Source: Oscillospiraceae bacterium (GTDB lineage: Bacteria; Bacillota; Clostridia; Oscillospirales; Oscillospiraceae). From it: a stretch of DNA of 54,889 bases. A program made the translations under genes and the position numbers. Of this stretch, positions 7,479-17,300 are shown in pieces. The number at the start of each line of letters is the position of its first letter. Within the stretch, counting starts at the first letter, position 1. Location: NCBI GenBank assembly GCA_031262405.1, contig JAISHS010000005.1, positions 1 to 54,889 on the forward strand, read 5' to 3'. The notes beneath the pieces are model-generated. The model was not told where the DNA came from, did no database searches, and saw only the letters and a list, made by a program, of their open reading frames with translations.

Positions 7479-8759
7479 ATGGGGATTCAGGACATCATTA
7501 TATGGCCGTTTGCGAAGCTTCTGCTGCTCTTTAATGAATGGAGCGGCAATTACGGCGTGGCGCTGATTCTATTCGCGCTGCTTCTCACAGTTATTTTTCT
7601 GCCCTTCCGCGCGAAGAGCAAGCGCAGCATGATGCGCTCGGCGAAGCTGACGCCGCTCATGAAGGAGCTTGAAAAGAAATATGAGGGCGACAAGGTCAAG
7701 TATCAGGAGGCGGTCGGCAAGCTCTATAAGCAGGAGGGCATAAACCCCATGAGCGGCTGTCTCTGGTCCTTCTTGCCGCTGGTTTTCATCCTCATGATAT
7801 ACAGAATTATCCGTCTGCCGCTGACGGTTCTCATGAATATTGGAGAAGACAAGCTGGCGCAGATTACCGAGAAGGCCACCCAGCTTTCCGGCGGCGCGCT
7901 CTCGGGCGGCGCCTATGAGCAGCTTGAAATTGTCCGCGTTGTCAGCGATAACTTTGACCAGTTCAGGAATATTTCGGACAAGCTCATCCCGCTGAATTTT
8001 AACTTTCTCGGGCTGAATCTGGGCGACATTCCGACCTGGCAGGTCTGGAAAATTGACTTCAGCGACCCCAAGATTTGGCTTCCGGCTCTGGGGCTGTTTC
8101 TCATTCCGCTTATCTCCGCGGGACTTAACTATGTCGCGATGATGATAAGCACGAAGACCAATCCCGCGCAGGCTGCGACCGCCGGTAGTATGAAGATGAT
8201 GAATATGCTCATGCCGCTGATGTCGCTGTGGATCTGCTTTACGGTTCCGGCGCTGCTGGGCGTCTACTGGATCGCGAACAGTATGTTCAACACGGCGCAG
8301 GATTTTGCGCTGACAAAGTATTACTTCGGCAAGGTTGAGGCCGAGGATGCAGAGCGCCGGGCGCGTCTCAAGGCTCAGGAAGACGAGCTGGAGCGCAAGC
8401 GGCTGGAGACGGAGAGATTGCGCGCGCTGGGCGAGACGGAGAGAAACCGAAATACAAGCAAGAAGAAGCTTCAGGCGGCGGAGAAAAACAAGACGGAAGA
8501 GCGTCTTGCCCGAGAGAAGGCGCAGGAGAGGGCAAAGCGCCGCGCGGCGCTCGGGCTTACCGACGAGCAGCCTGCCTCGCAGGTCGGAAATCGCCGCTTT
8601 GCGAGAGGCAGAGCTTATGTTGAGGATCGTTTTATAAATCCGGAGGACGCCGAGGAGCAAACGCGCGCGGCCGCCGAGCTGTCTGAGCTGGACGAGGCCG
8701 CTGACCGCGAGGTTGACGAGGCTGCCGACCGCGAGGTTGACGAGCAGCTTGAGGACTAA
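7479..8759 (+). CDS. yidC: Membrane protein insertase YidC/OxaI
   Basis: Inserts membrane proteins into the cytoplasmic membrane, alone or with Sec. The 426-aa protein has the Gram-positive-type core: a first helix near residues 24-45, then a charged loop RAKSKRSMMRSAKLTPLM..., a middle helix pair around GCLWSFLPLVFILMI, and C-terminal helices ending near residue 270. From about 280 onward it has a long, very charged coiled-coil tail, and it ends with a near-exact 24-bp duplication encoding VDEAADRE twice. Lipobox is absent. The tail is longer than in most Clostridia and may contact ribosomes or RNA; that is inference. Confidence 0.93.
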   Translation: MGIQDIIIWPFAKLLLLFNEWSGNYGVALILFALLLTVIFLPFRAKSKRSMMRSAKLTPLMKELEKKYEGDKVKYQEAVGKLYKQEGINPMSGCLWSFLPLVFILMIYRIIRLPLTVLMNIGEDKLAQITEKATQLSGGALSGGAYEQLEIVRVVSDNFDQFRNISDKLIPLNFNFLGLNLGDIPTWQVWKIDFSDPKIWLPALGLFLIPLISAGLNYVAMMISTKTNPAQAATAGSMKMMNMLMPLMSLWICFTVPALLGVYWIANSMFNTAQDFALTKYYFGKVEAEDAERRARLKAQEDELERKRLETERLRALGETERNRNTSKKKLQAAEKNKTEERLAREKAQERAKRRAALGLTDEQPASQVGNRRFARGRAYVEDRFINPEDAEEQTRAAAELSELDEAADREVDEAADREVDEQLED

Positions 8760-8783
8760 TACACAGTGAAGGAATGATTATAA

Positions 8784-9602
8784 ATGCAGAAGGTCATTGA
8801 AGTTTCCGGAAAGAACGAAGACGAGGCTATAGCGACGGCTTTGAAGCAGCTTGAGCTTACTCGCGACGAGGTCTCGATTGAGATTGCCGAGCGCGCGAAG
8901 CCCGGTTTTTTGGGTATCGGCGCGCAGCGCGCCGTGGTCAGGGTTTCCTATGAAGCCCCCGACGAGCCGGTTGCGGCAAAGAGCGTTGATGCAAAAAAGA
9001 GCGCGCCGGTTAAGAGCACAGATACGAAGAAGAGCGCGCCAGTTAGGAGCTCCGAGCCCAAGAAGGGCGCTCGCAGCAAGTTTGTTGAGGCTAAAAGGCC
9101 TGAGAAGCCCGATTCTGACGCGCCCGTTTCGGCGGAGTCTCAGGAGGAAGTCAAGGAGCGGCTCGAGGTCTTTTTAGAGGGGCTTCTCAGTCACATGGGA
9201 CTCGAGGCGAAGCTCGACATTTCTCAGCGTGAGGACGGGGGCTTCTCCGCACAGCTTTCGGGCCCGAATATGGGCGCGGTTATCGGACGCCGGGGCGAGA
9301 CGCTTGACGCTATACAGCATCTGGCGAACTATTCGATAAATCGGGGCGCACAGGCGCGGCGGCACATCACCATTGACGCGGAGAGCTATCGCAGTAAGCG
9401 CGAGGAGTCTCTGGTGAGGCTCGCCGAGAAGATGGCTGAGAAAACGCTGAAATACAGACGCAGCATGGCTTTAGAGCCGATGAATTCATATGAGCGCCAC
9501 GTTATTCACACGGCGCTGCAGAACTATGAGGGCGTTACGACCTGCTCGAGCGGCACGGAGCCGAACAGAAGGGTTGTTATCTCCTGCGAGAAGCCCAAAT
9601 AG
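8784..9602 (+). CDS. khpB: Jag/KhpB RNA-binding protein
   Basis: RNA-binding regulator tied to cell division and elongation in Gram-positives. The 272-aa protein has a Jag-N domain at residues 1-55 (AKPGFLGIGAQRAVV), a lysine-rich linker with repeated KKSAPV units from about 70 to 115, a KH domain with GAVIGRRGETLDAIQHL, and a C-terminal R3H domain (YERHVIHTALQ). It follows yidC by 24 bp, the usual order. Normally mnmE follows; here acpP does. Confidence 0.93.
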   Translation: MQKVIEVSGKNEDEAIATALKQLELTRDEVSIEIAERAKPGFLGIGAQRAVVRVSYEAPDEPVAAKSVDAKKSAPVKSTDTKKSAPVRSSEPKKGARSKFVEAKRPEKPDSDAPVSAESQEEVKERLEVFLEGLLSHMGLEAKLDISQREDGGFSAQLSGPNMGAVIGRRGETLDAIQHLANYSINRGAQARRHITIDAESYRSKREESLVRLAEKMAEKTLKYRRSMALEPMNSYERHVIHTALQNYEGVTTCSSGTEPNRRVVISCEKPK

Positions 9603-9626
9603 CAGCTGAGTAAGGGAGGAAAAAGC

Positions 9627-9863
9627 ATGAGTATACTTGAAAAGGTTAAACACACGCTGGCAAAGCAGCTGGAGATAAGTCCCGATCTAATTTCGGCGGA
9701 AACGAATATAATCCGCGATCTCGGCGCGGACTCTCTCGATCTGGTTGAGCTGGTTATGGAGCTGGAGAGCGTTTATAATATCATAATCACCACCGACGAG
9801 GCGGGGGATTTGTCCCGCGTCGGGGCGATTGCCTCGTTTATCGAGAAGAAGCTCGGGTCATAA
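9627..9863 (+). CDS. acpP: Acyl carrier protein
   Basis: Carries acyl groups on a 4'-phosphopantetheine arm during fatty-acid synthesis. It is 78 aa, with the modification motif GADSLDLVELVMELE, serine at residue 36. Strong AAGGGAGG ribosome site. Its stop overlaps the holB start at base 9863. No fatty-acid synthesis genes flank it, so it may be a housekeeping or an accessory carrier. The Sfp-type transferase at 18.1-18.7 kb could modify it, though a separate AcpS is usual. Confidence 0.95.
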   Translation: MSILEKVKHTLAKQLEISPDLISAETNIIRDLGADSLDLVELVMELESVYNIIITTDEAGDLSRVGAIASFIEKKLGS

Positions 9864-10639
9864 TGAAGGGGCGGGGGCTTTTCCACGCCTATATCGCCGT
9901 CGGCTCCGACGAGGCGGCGCGGGACGCATTTATCTTAAAGCTGGCGAGAAGCGCCGTTTGCTCCGGAGACGGGGAAAGACCCTGCGGGGTTTGCAGGCAG
10001 TGCCGTCTGGCGCTTGCCGGAGCGCATCCGGATATTATTTTTGTTGAGAGACCTCTTGACGACAAAGGAAAACCCAAGCGCGAGCTGCCGGTGGATTCTA
10101 TCCGCAAGATGGCCTCAAGCGCCTGGGTTCTTCCGCAGGAGGCCGAAAAAAAGGTGTATATAATACGCGAGGCCGACCTCATGAATGTTCAGGCGCAGAA
10201 TGCCGCGCTAAAGCTTCTTGAGGAGCCGCCGAGCTTTGCCGTGTTTATTCTGGGTACGAATACGGCGGCGCCGCTTTTGCCGACGCTGCGCTCGCGTTGC
10301 GAGAGTGTGTTTGTACCCGGGGAGCGCTCCTACGAGCCCTCGCCGGAGGCGGAGCGGTATTTGCTTTTGGCGGGGCGGGGCGATTTGCCCGGGCTTTGCG
10401 CATTTCTAACCGACTGTGAGAGAATGGACTCGGCTCAGGTTTTGAATATGCTCGCGCAGATAAGGCGCAGCCTTGTCACGTCGCTCGCCTATGGGGGAGA
10501 GTCGTTTGAGGGAAGTCCTGAGCTTGCGGCGCGGCTTTTGACTATGGCCGAGCGCGCGGAGGAGTTTTTACGCCGGAATGTGGGCGTGAAGCACGTTTTG
10601 GGCTGGCTTTGCGTTGGGGTCGATGAAATTCAACTGTGA
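9863..10639 (+). CDS. holB: DNA polymerase III delta-prime subunit
   Basis: Clamp-loader subunit that helps load the sliding clamp. The 258-aa protein has the zinc-binding CGVCRQC region near residue 40, the family segment QNAALKLLEEPPSFAVFILGTN in the middle, and LRSRCESVFVP after it. Walker A is degenerate, normal for delta-prime. The length is short relative to many homologues (about 300-330 aa), with little after the helical collar. It overlaps acpP by one base and precedes the PSP1 gene, as in Firmicutes. Confidence 0.9.
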   Translation: MKGRGLFHAYIAVGSDEAARDAFILKLARSAVCSGDGERPCGVCRQCRLALAGAHPDIIFVERPLDDKGKPKRELPVDSIRKMASSAWVLPQEAEKKVYIIREADLMNVQAQNAALKLLEEPPSFAVFILGTNTAAPLLPTLRSRCESVFVPGERSYEPSPEAERYLLLAGRGDLPGLCAFLTDCERMDSAQVLNMLAQIRRSLVTSLAYGGESFEGSPELAARLLTMAERAEEFLRRNVGVKHVLGWLCVGVDEIQL

Positions 10640-10680
10640 TTTTGAGTTTTTGAGTATCCCCCAATAGAAAGGAACCAAAA

Positions 10681-11685
10681 TTGACAGAAGTTATCAGCGT
10701 TAGATTTGCCGAGAGAGGCAAGAAATATCTGTTCGACCCGCAGGGCGTTGACGCTCATGCGGGGGACAAAATTGTCGTCGAGACCGCCAAGGGGCTGGAG
10801 CTGGGAACTGTCGCAGAGGCCTGCCACGCGGTTGAAGACGCCGACATTATAAGGCCGCTCAGAGGCGCGGTTCGTATAGCGACGGCGGAGGATTTGAAGA
10901 CAGAAGAGGCTAATCGTCGGCTTGAAAAAGAGGCCATGGTTATTTGCAAGGACAAGATTGCCGCCTTCGGGCTGGATATGAAGCTTGTTGCGGTGGAGTG
11001 TGCCTTTGACGGGAACAAGATTTTGTTCTATTTCACGTCTGACGGGCGGGTTGATTTCCGCGAGCTGGTGAAGGATTTGGCGTCTGTTTTCCGCACGCGG
11101 ATTGAGCTGAGGCAGATCGGCGTGCGAGACGAGACGAAGCTTCTCGGCGGGCTGGGAATCTGCGGCAGACCCTATTGCTGCAGCCAGTTTTTGCGCGATT
11201 TTGAGCCGATTTCCACGAAAATGGCGAAGAATCAGTCCATGTCGCTCAACCCCGCGAAGATTTCGGGCAGCTGCGGCAGGCTGATGTGCTGCCTGCGTTA
11301 TGAGCAGGAGGCCTATGAGTCGCTGGTGAAGAATATTCCGCGCAACGGCGCGTTTGTGCAGACGACCGGAGGCTACGGCTCGGTTTTGCAGTCCAATGTG
11401 CTCCGCCAGCAGATTAAGGTGCGCATGGACGGCACGGACGAGACGGACATTCGAGTTTTTGACGCGGATCAGGTCGCGACGGTGCCGGGGGGCAGACCCA
11501 AGGCCGGCGAGAGCCTGCCGAATGTCCTCAAGTATGTGCCGCCGGAGGAGCCGGAGGTACCGGAGGAGGACCCCTGGAAGGCGCCGCAGCTTTTTGCCGA
11601 GAGCGAGGCACAGAAGGAAAAGCCGAAGAGCGCGCAGCAGCGCCGCCGACGGAAAAAAGGTCAGAGAAAAGATAAAAACAGATGA
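10681..11685 (+). CDS. ricT: PSP1/YaaT (RicT) family protein
   Basis: YaaT/RicT forms the Ric complex in Bacillus, which holds iron-sulfur clusters and supports mRNA maturation and phosphorelay. The 334-aa protein carries the PSP1 domain and the cysteine motifs CGRPYCCSQFL and GSCGRLMCCLRYEQEAYE at about residues 160-215. The C-terminus is a basic tail (RRRRKKGQRKDKNR). It starts with TTG at 10681, preceded by AAAGGAACC. The TGA stop sits in an ACAGATG repeat array. Partner Ric genes are not in the window. Confidence 0.9.
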   Translation: MTEVISVRFAERGKKYLFDPQGVDAHAGDKIVVETAKGLELGTVAEACHAVEDADIIRPLRGAVRIATAEDLKTEEANRRLEKEAMVICKDKIAAFGLDMKLVAVECAFDGNKILFYFTSDGRVDFRELVKDLASVFRTRIELRQIGVRDETKLLGGLGICGRPYCCSQFLRDFEPISTKMAKNQSMSLNPAKISGSCGRLMCCLRYEQEAYESLVKNIPRNGAFVQTTGGYGSVLQSNVLRQQIKVRMDGTDETDIRVFDADQVATVPGGRPKAGESLPNVLKYVPPEEPEVPEEDPWKAPQLFAESEAQKEKPKSAQQRRRRKKGQRKDKNR

Positions 11686-11734
11686 CAGAAGCGAGAAGAC
11701 AGATGACAGATGATTGAGTCGCGCAAAGCGCGAC
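11679..11734 (+). repeat. ACAGATG heptamers plus GTCGCGC/GCGCGAC hairpin after ricT
   Basis: ACAGATG-type 7-base units lie at 11679-11712, then GTCGCG CAAAG CGCGAC at 11719-11734 forms a tight hairpin. The ricT stop codon is inside the first unit. Confidence 0.85.
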
Positions 11735-11744
11735 ACAAGTTAAA

Positions 11745-11777
11745 AAGGGACTGCTCGTAGTTTTCGAGTAGTCCCTT
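11745..11777. terminator. Terminator between ricT and convergent fakA
   Basis: AAGGGACTGCTCG (11745-11757) pairs with CGAGTAGTCCCTT (11765-11777), one wobble, 7-base loop. T-rich flanks exist on both strands, so it can serve both converging genes. Confidence 0.75.
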
Positions 11778-11784
11778 ATTCAAT

Positions 11785-11846
11785 CCGTCGCCTCCAGCGA
11801 CTCTTTAGAAAAATATCTAATATCTATTATCTAATATCTATTATCT
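11785..11846 (-). repeat. GTCGC hairpin plus ATCTAAT/ATCTATT heptamers after fakA
   Basis: Mirror-image module of 11679-11734: GTCGCC TCCA GCGAC, then alternating ATCTAAT and ATCTATT 7-mers to 11846. On the minus strand these read AGATAAT/AGATATT, i.e. with stop codons in the direction of fakA. Confidence 0.85.
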
Positions 11847-11883
11847 TTATATGTTATCTGCCTATTCGGCAGATAACATATAA
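11847..11883. repeat. 16-bp perfect palindrome spanning the fakA stop codon
   Basis: Arms 11847-11862 and 11868-11883 are perfect complements. The fakA TAG (11862-11864, minus) lies at the arm/loop junction, so one arm is fakA coding sequence and the other is the sequence just after it. No U-run follows directly. Confidence 0.85.
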
Positions 11884-13526
11884 TAGTACACCGGTTGGCC
11901 GCCGCTCACTAGGCTCAGTTCGGCGTCGGGATTGGCCTCGGCGAGCTTGTCGCGGATCAGAGCTGCCTCGGACGGCGTGGCGTCCTCGCCGTAATAGACT
12001 GTTATAAACTCCGGATCGAGCTCGGCGAAGGACTCGCCAAGCTTTTCGATAAGCTCGAGGATATCTTCTCCGCTGCCGTGCAGCGCGCCGTCGAGCAGGG
12101 TGAGATATTGCCCGGCGCGGATTTCGTGGCCGTCAAAGTCGGAGTCGCGCGCGGCATAGGTTATGAGCGCGGTGTGGACGGCGTTCGCTGCGTCCTTTGC
12201 GACGTCTACCATCTCGGCCTCGGATTGACTGTATGTATCCATGGCGAGAAGGGCGGAGACGCCCTGGGGAACGGTTTTTGTGGGTATCACGACCACCTTT
12301 TTCGCAGTGAGAGGGTCACACTGCTCGGCTGCCATGATGATATTCTTGTTATTGGGGAAAACCAGCACCGTTTTGGCGGGAACCGCCTCGACCGCGCGGA
12401 GAATGTCCTCGGTGGAGGGGTTCATTGTCTGCCCGCCGACGACGATTTGATCCGCGCCAAGCTCCTCAAATAGGGCGCACATACCCTCGCCGGAGCAGAC
12501 GACTACGACGCCGAAGTCTTTTTCCGGTTCTGCAGGCTCCGCCGATAGGGGGGCAGGGGAGCTCTGGAGGGGCTTGGACTGGGGGGCGGCGGTTGTTAGC
12601 TGGGTGTGCTGCTCACGCATATTCTCAATTTTTACTTTGAGGAGCGCGCCGTAGGTCAGAGCCTCCGTCAGGACGCGGCCGGGGTCGTCCGTATGGACGT
12701 GGGTCTTGATTATCTCGTCGTCGTCCACGACGACGATACTGTCGCCCAGAGCATCCAGAAAAACGCGAAGGTCGGATACGGATTTGTCGCTAGCCTTGGC
12801 GACGATGAACTCCGTGCAGTAGCCGAAGGTGATGTCTCCGGTGTCGAAGTCGGTGAAGTCGGCATGGTCGCTCAGAAGGGTCGGGGCGGCTTGGGGCGGC
12901 TCGGGGGCGGCCTCGCCGCGAAGGCTCGCGAGCATTGCCGCGAGAATTACGACATAGCCCTCGCCGCCGGCGTCGATTACGCCGGCCTTTTTGAGGACGG
13001 GGTTTTGGTTTACGGTTTCGGCTAAGGCGTCCTTTGCCGCTTCGAGGGCGCAGGAGAGCAGAAGCTCTAAATCAGTTCCGGAGGCGGCGAAGTCGGCGGC
13101 GGCAGCCGCGGCCAGACGCGAGACGGTTAGAATTGTGCCCTCGGCGGGCTTCATGACGGCGCTGTAAGCGGCTTCGACGCCCTCGCCCATTGCCTTGGCG
13201 AAGTCGGCGGCGGAGCAGGCGTCCTTTCCCTTGAGGGATTTTGACATACCGCGAAAGAGCAGCGAGAGGATAACGCCCGAATTTCCGCGCGCGCCGCGCA
13301 AAAGTGCGGAGGCTGCGATTTTTGACGCCTCGCCCACGGAGGAAGGCCTCGCGGCGCGAAGCTGCTCGGCTCCGGCGGAGAGGGTCATACTCATATTTGT
13401 GCCCGTGTCGCCGTCCGGCACGGGGAATACGTTGAGATCGTTTATATGCTGCCTATTGGCTTCAAGCGCGGCGCCGGCACAGAGGATCATGGCTGTGAAA
13501 ACACCGCCGTCTATTTTTTCTGTCAC
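11862..13526 (-). CDS. fakA: Fatty acid kinase subunit FakA (DAK domain)
   Basis: ATP-binding component that phosphorylates fatty acids bound by FakB proteins so they can enter phospholipid synthesis. The 554-aa protein begins with the DAK2/DhaL-like kinase domain, with the nucleotide/magnesium motif NVFPVPDGDTGTNM near residues 34-47, followed by the middle domain and the FakB-interacting C-terminal domain (GGQTMNPSTEDIL and VVVIPTKTVPQGVSAL). The GTG start at 13526 is set by GGAGGT seven bases upstream; the longer frame is not supported. asp23 lies 28 bp upstream in the same operon. FakB is not in the window. Confidence 0.92.
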   Translation of the reverse strand: MTEKIDGGVFTAMILCAGAALEANRQHINDLNVFPVPDGDTGTNMSMTLSAGAEQLRAARPSSVGEASKIAASALLRGARGNSGVILSLLFRGMSKSLKGKDACSAADFAKAMGEGVEAAYSAVMKPAEGTILTVSRLAAAAAADFAASGTDLELLLSCALEAAKDALAETVNQNPVLKKAGVIDAGGEGYVVILAAMLASLRGEAAPEPPQAAPTLLSDHADFTDFDTGDITFGYCTEFIVAKASDKSVSDLRVFLDALGDSIVVVDDDEIIKTHVHTDDPGRVLTEALTYGALLKVKIENMREQHTQLTTAAPQSKPLQSSPAPLSAEPAEPEKDFGVVVVCSGEGMCALFEELGADQIVVGGQTMNPSTEDILRAVEAVPAKTVLVFPNNKNIIMAAEQCDPLTAKKVVVIPTKTVPQGVSALLAMDTYSQSEAEMVDVAKDAANAVHTALITYAARDSDFDGHEIRAGQYLTLLDGALHGSGEDILELIEKLGESFAELDPEFITVYYGEDATPSEAALIRDKLAEANPDAELSLVSGGQPVYYYMLSAE

Positions 13527-13554
13527 TAAATTATACCTCCGAATGGAATGTGAT

Positions 13555-13908
13555 TTAGTCGGCGCGGACTGAATCAATATAAACGTCCACGGCGGCGACG
13601 GGTACGCCTGTCGCCTTCGAGACCTTGTAGCTGACTTCGTTAATGATGCTGTCACAGACCGCCATGATGTTGACGCCGTAGTCGACGACTATGTGAAGCG
13701 AAATGAGGGCTTGTTCCTCGTCGTTAAAGCTGACGCGGACGCCCTTGCCCATGGATTCGCGGCGCAGCAGGTGAACCAGCCCGTCCGCCTTTGAGCGCGC
13801 GCCCATGCCCTTTACGCCGAAGCAGCCGGTTGCCGCCTCGCCTGAGATGTTTGTAAAAACCTCGGTGGTGACCGTTATCATGCCACGGGGAGTGTCGAAT
13901 TTAATCAC
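13555..13908 (-). CDS. Asp23/Gls24 family envelope stress protein
   Basis: A 117-aa Asp23/Gls24 (DUF322) protein. Characterised members associate with the membrane and influence envelope stress responses. Signature segments are GMITVTTEVFTNISGEAATGCFGVKGM at the start and a VSFNDEEQALISLHIVVDYG-type strand in the middle. Both stretches are only partly quoted here. It starts with GTG at 13908 behind a strong AAAGGAG. asp23-fakA is a conserved Firmicutes pair. Confidence 0.92.
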   Translation of the reverse strand: MIKFDTPRGMITVTTEVFTNISGEAATGCFGVKGMGARSKADGLVHLLRRESMGKGVRVSFNDEEQALISLHIVVDYGVNIMAVCDSIINEVSYKVSKATGVPVAAVDVYIDSVRAD

Positions 13909-13929
13909 GATAAAGGCTCCTTTCAGGAC

Positions 13930-14045
13930 AATGAATAATTGACAATTGACAATTGACAATGAATGTATCGCTACGCGATTATTTAAATTATATCGCGCTA
14001 TGCGCGATTCCTTAATTCTCAATTCTGAATTATCAATTGTCAATT
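13930..14045. repeat. Symmetric heptamer element, GACAATT array to AATTGTC array
   Basis: About 116 bp. GACAATT units at 13930-13960, then a TATCGCTACGCGA hairpin, a central TTTAAATTA, a TCGCGC TAT GCGCGA hairpin, and inverted units AATTCTC/AATTGTC to 14045. The whole is an imperfect palindrome. A clear relative with the same core order is at 26146-26265. Confidence 0.9.
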
Positions 14046-14189
14046 CGTTTATGATAAAGCGCATCCCTTACGCACTATTCCAGCGTAAGTTGAAGCTATT
14101 ATAACCCAATTATTAGAAAAGCACAAGGGGGGTTTTTGAGGAGTGCTTAAATCATATTGAAATTTTGGGGAAAAGGTAAAAAATTTTTT

Positions 14190-14250
14190 GTTAATTAACG
14201 TCCAACTGGCGATTTTGATTGTTTACATTTAATGGCATACATGTTAGAAT
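14190..14250 (+). promoter_or_regulatory. PFOR promoter and upstream GTTAATTAAC palindrome
   Basis: TTTACA at 14222-14227 and TAGAAT at 14245-14250 with a 17-bp spacer. A perfect GTTAATTAAC palindrome at 14190-14199 sits upstream of the -35 box and resembles half of a Rex redox-repressor site (TTGTTAA...), but the match is too short to assign. The rest of the 300-bp gap 14065-14365 holds only the A/T-rich leader. Confidence 0.6.
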
Positions 14251-14365
14251 GTTTGGTGCAACTAGAGTATATGCAAAACATACGCGAAATACCATAATAG
14301 TTGGGCGCGCTTACGTCAAAATTGGCGTTAGTTTGCCCCGGAAAATAAACAAGGAGAGATTTACG

Positions 14366-17300
14366 ATGGCAAGAAAGCTCAAAACAATGGACGGCAACAC
14401 CGCCGCAGCGCACGTATCATACGCTTTTTCGGAAGTGGCTGCGATTTATCCGATTACGCCTTCCTCAACGATGGCGGAAGTGGTTGACAAATGGTCAGCC
14501 GGGGGTCTGAAGAACATTTTCGGACAGACGGTTTCCGTGGTGGAGATGCAGTCCGAGGGAGGAGCCGCCGGTGCGGTTCACGGAAGTCTTACGGCGGGCG
14601 CTCTGACGACGACCTATACGGCGTCGCAGGGACTTCTGCTCATGATTCCCAACATGTATAAAATCGCGGGTGAACAGCTGCCGAGCGTTATTCACGTTTC
14701 TGCGCGCACCCTAGCCACACACGCGCTGAGCATCTTCGGCGATCACTCGGACGTCATGGGCTGCCGTCAGACAGGCTATGCGATGCTCGCCTCCAACAGC
14801 CCGCAGGAGGCCATGGACCTCGGCGCGGTGGCGCATCTTTCGGCGATTCACGCGAGTATGCCCTTCCTGCACTTCTTTGACGGCTTCCGCACCTCGCACG
14901 AGATGCAGAAGATTGAAATCTGGGACTTTGACGAGCTCAAGGAGATGACGGACTTTGACGCCATCGCCGATTTTAGGGCGAAGGCCAACAATCCGGAGCA
15001 CCCGCACCTCAAGGGCAGCGCTCAGAACGGCGACATTTTCTTCCAAATCCGCGAGGCCTCCAACGGCAAGTATGAGGCTCTTCCCGCGGTCGTCGAGGAG
15101 TATATGGACAAGGTCAACGCCAAGATCGGCACAGACTATAAGCTCTTTAACTATTACGGCGATCCCGACGCCGAGCAGGTCCTTGTCGCGATGGGCAGCG
15201 TCTGCGAGACCGCCGAGGAAGTGGTTGACTTCATGCGCGCGAGAGGCGAGAAGGTCGGACTCATTAAGGTTCGCCTCTACAGACCCTTCTCCGCGAAGCA
15301 TCTTGCTCTTGCGCTTCCGAAGAGCGTCAAGACCCTTGTCGTGCTCGACCGCACGAAGGAGCCGGGCGCTCTGGGCGAGCCGCTCTATATGGACGTAGTC
15401 GGCGCGCTTGCCGGAACCGAGTTTGCCGGAGTCAAGGTCGTCGGCGGACGCTATGGTCTCTCCAGCAAGGACGTTACGCCGGGCGCCGTTATCTCCGCCT
15501 TCCGCAACGGTCAGGCAGCCTCTCCCAAGAACGGCTTCACGATCGGCATTGTCGATGATGTGACGGGGCTTTCCATTCCCATCACCGAGGAGCCGGACAC
15601 GACGCCGGGCAACATCATCTCCTGCAAGTTCTGGGGTCTGGGCAGCGACGGCACGGTCGGCGCGAACAAGAACTCCATCAAGATTATCGGCGACCATACG
15701 GATAAGAAGGCTCAGGCCTATTTCCAGTATGACTCCAAGAAGTCCGGCGGCGTCACGATAAGCCACCTGCGCTTCGGCGACAGTGCAATCAAGAGCGCCT
15801 ATTATGTTTCCAAGGCGGACTTCGTCGCCTGCCACAACCCGAGCTATCTCGAGAAATATAAAATGGCTCAGGACGTTAAGCCCGGCGGCGCCTTCCTCAT
15901 TAACTGCGCCTATACGGACGCCGAGAGCTTGGCGCTGCACCTGCCGGGAGAGGCTATGCGCTATATCGCCGAGAACAAGGTCAGAGTATACACCATCGAC
16001 GCGATTGCCATTGCCCGCGAGATCGGTCTGGGCGGTAAGACGAACGCGGTTCTGCAGTCGGCCTTCTTTAAGCTGGCGAACATTCTGCCCATTGACGACG
16101 CGGTGAAGTATATGAAGGAGGCCATCCAGACCTCTTATGGCCGCAAGGGCGAGAAGATTGTCAACATGAACTATGCGGCGGTTGACGCGGGCCTGCAGCG
16201 GCTCAATGAGATTGCGGTTCCCGAGTCTTGGGCGAAGGCCGAGGGCGGCTATGGCTACAAGCAGTGCGACACGGATCGTGCAGACCTTAAGAAATATGTC
16301 GAGACCATTCTCGAGCCGGTCAACGCCATGCGCGGCGACGAGCTTCCGGTCTCTGTCTTTGAAGACAGCCAGACGGGCACCCTGCCGAGCGGCACCTCTG
16401 CCTGTGAGAAGCGCGGCATTGCCGTCGAGGTTCCGAAGTGGATTCCCGAAAACTGCATACAGTGCAACCAGTGCGCCTTTGTCTGCCCGCACGCGGTCAT
16501 CAGACCCTTCGTATTTGACGCGGACGAGCTTGCCGGAGCGCCGGAGGGAACCGCTACCGTCAAGATGAACGGCAAGGGCTGTGAGGATTATAAGTTTGCG
16601 ATTATCCCGACCGTTCTGGACTGCACGGGCTGCGCCTCCTGCGCGAATGTCTGCCCGGCAAAGGAGAAGGCGCTTATTATGACGCCTATCGCCGAGATGC
16701 TGGACGAGCAGAAGAAATATGACTATGCCTTTGAGAAGGTTTCCGACAAGGAAGTTCCCTTCGCAGCGAATACCGTTAAGGGCAGCCAGTTCAAGCAGCC
16801 GCTGCTCGAGTTCTCGGGCGCCTGCGCGGGCTGCGGCGAGACGCCTTATGCAAAGCTCATAACTCAGCTCTTCGGCGACCGTATGTATATCGCCAACGCC
16901 ACGGGCTGCTCCTCCATCTGGGGCGGCAGCGCGCCGAGCGTGCCCTATACCGTAAACAAAAAGGGCAAGGGTCCCGCTTGGGCGAACAGCCTCTTTGAGG
17001 ACAACGCCGAGTTCGGTCTCGGAATGCTCCACGCGGTCAAGCAGCGCCGCGCCGCCGTAGAGGCCGCCGCAAAGCTGCTCACGGAGCTTGACTATGCCGA
17101 CGAGACCATTGCGGCCGCCGCGAAGAGCTGGCTCGACGCCAAGGATGACGGCGAGGCCTCCAAGGCCGCGGGCGCGGTACTGCTCGAGCTGTGCGTTAAG
17201 AATGGTCAGCGCGACTTTACAGGCACCCCGTATGAGCAGGCCTGGCTCGATAACGGCAAGAAGTGCCCCTGTGACGCCTGCGCTGCCTGCCGCACGATAG

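Noticed and set aside
7569-8660. A 363-codon minus-strand frame opposite yidC
   Set aside because: Shadow of yidC; composition is Arg/Leu-rich without motifs.
13930-14045. Heptamer arrays considered as CRISPR
   Set aside because: The units are 7 bases with no unique spacers, and no cas genes are in the window.
14190-14199. A defined Rex operator upstream of PFOR
   Set aside because: The palindrome matches only the inner part of the Rex consensus; left as a possible site within the promoter entry.
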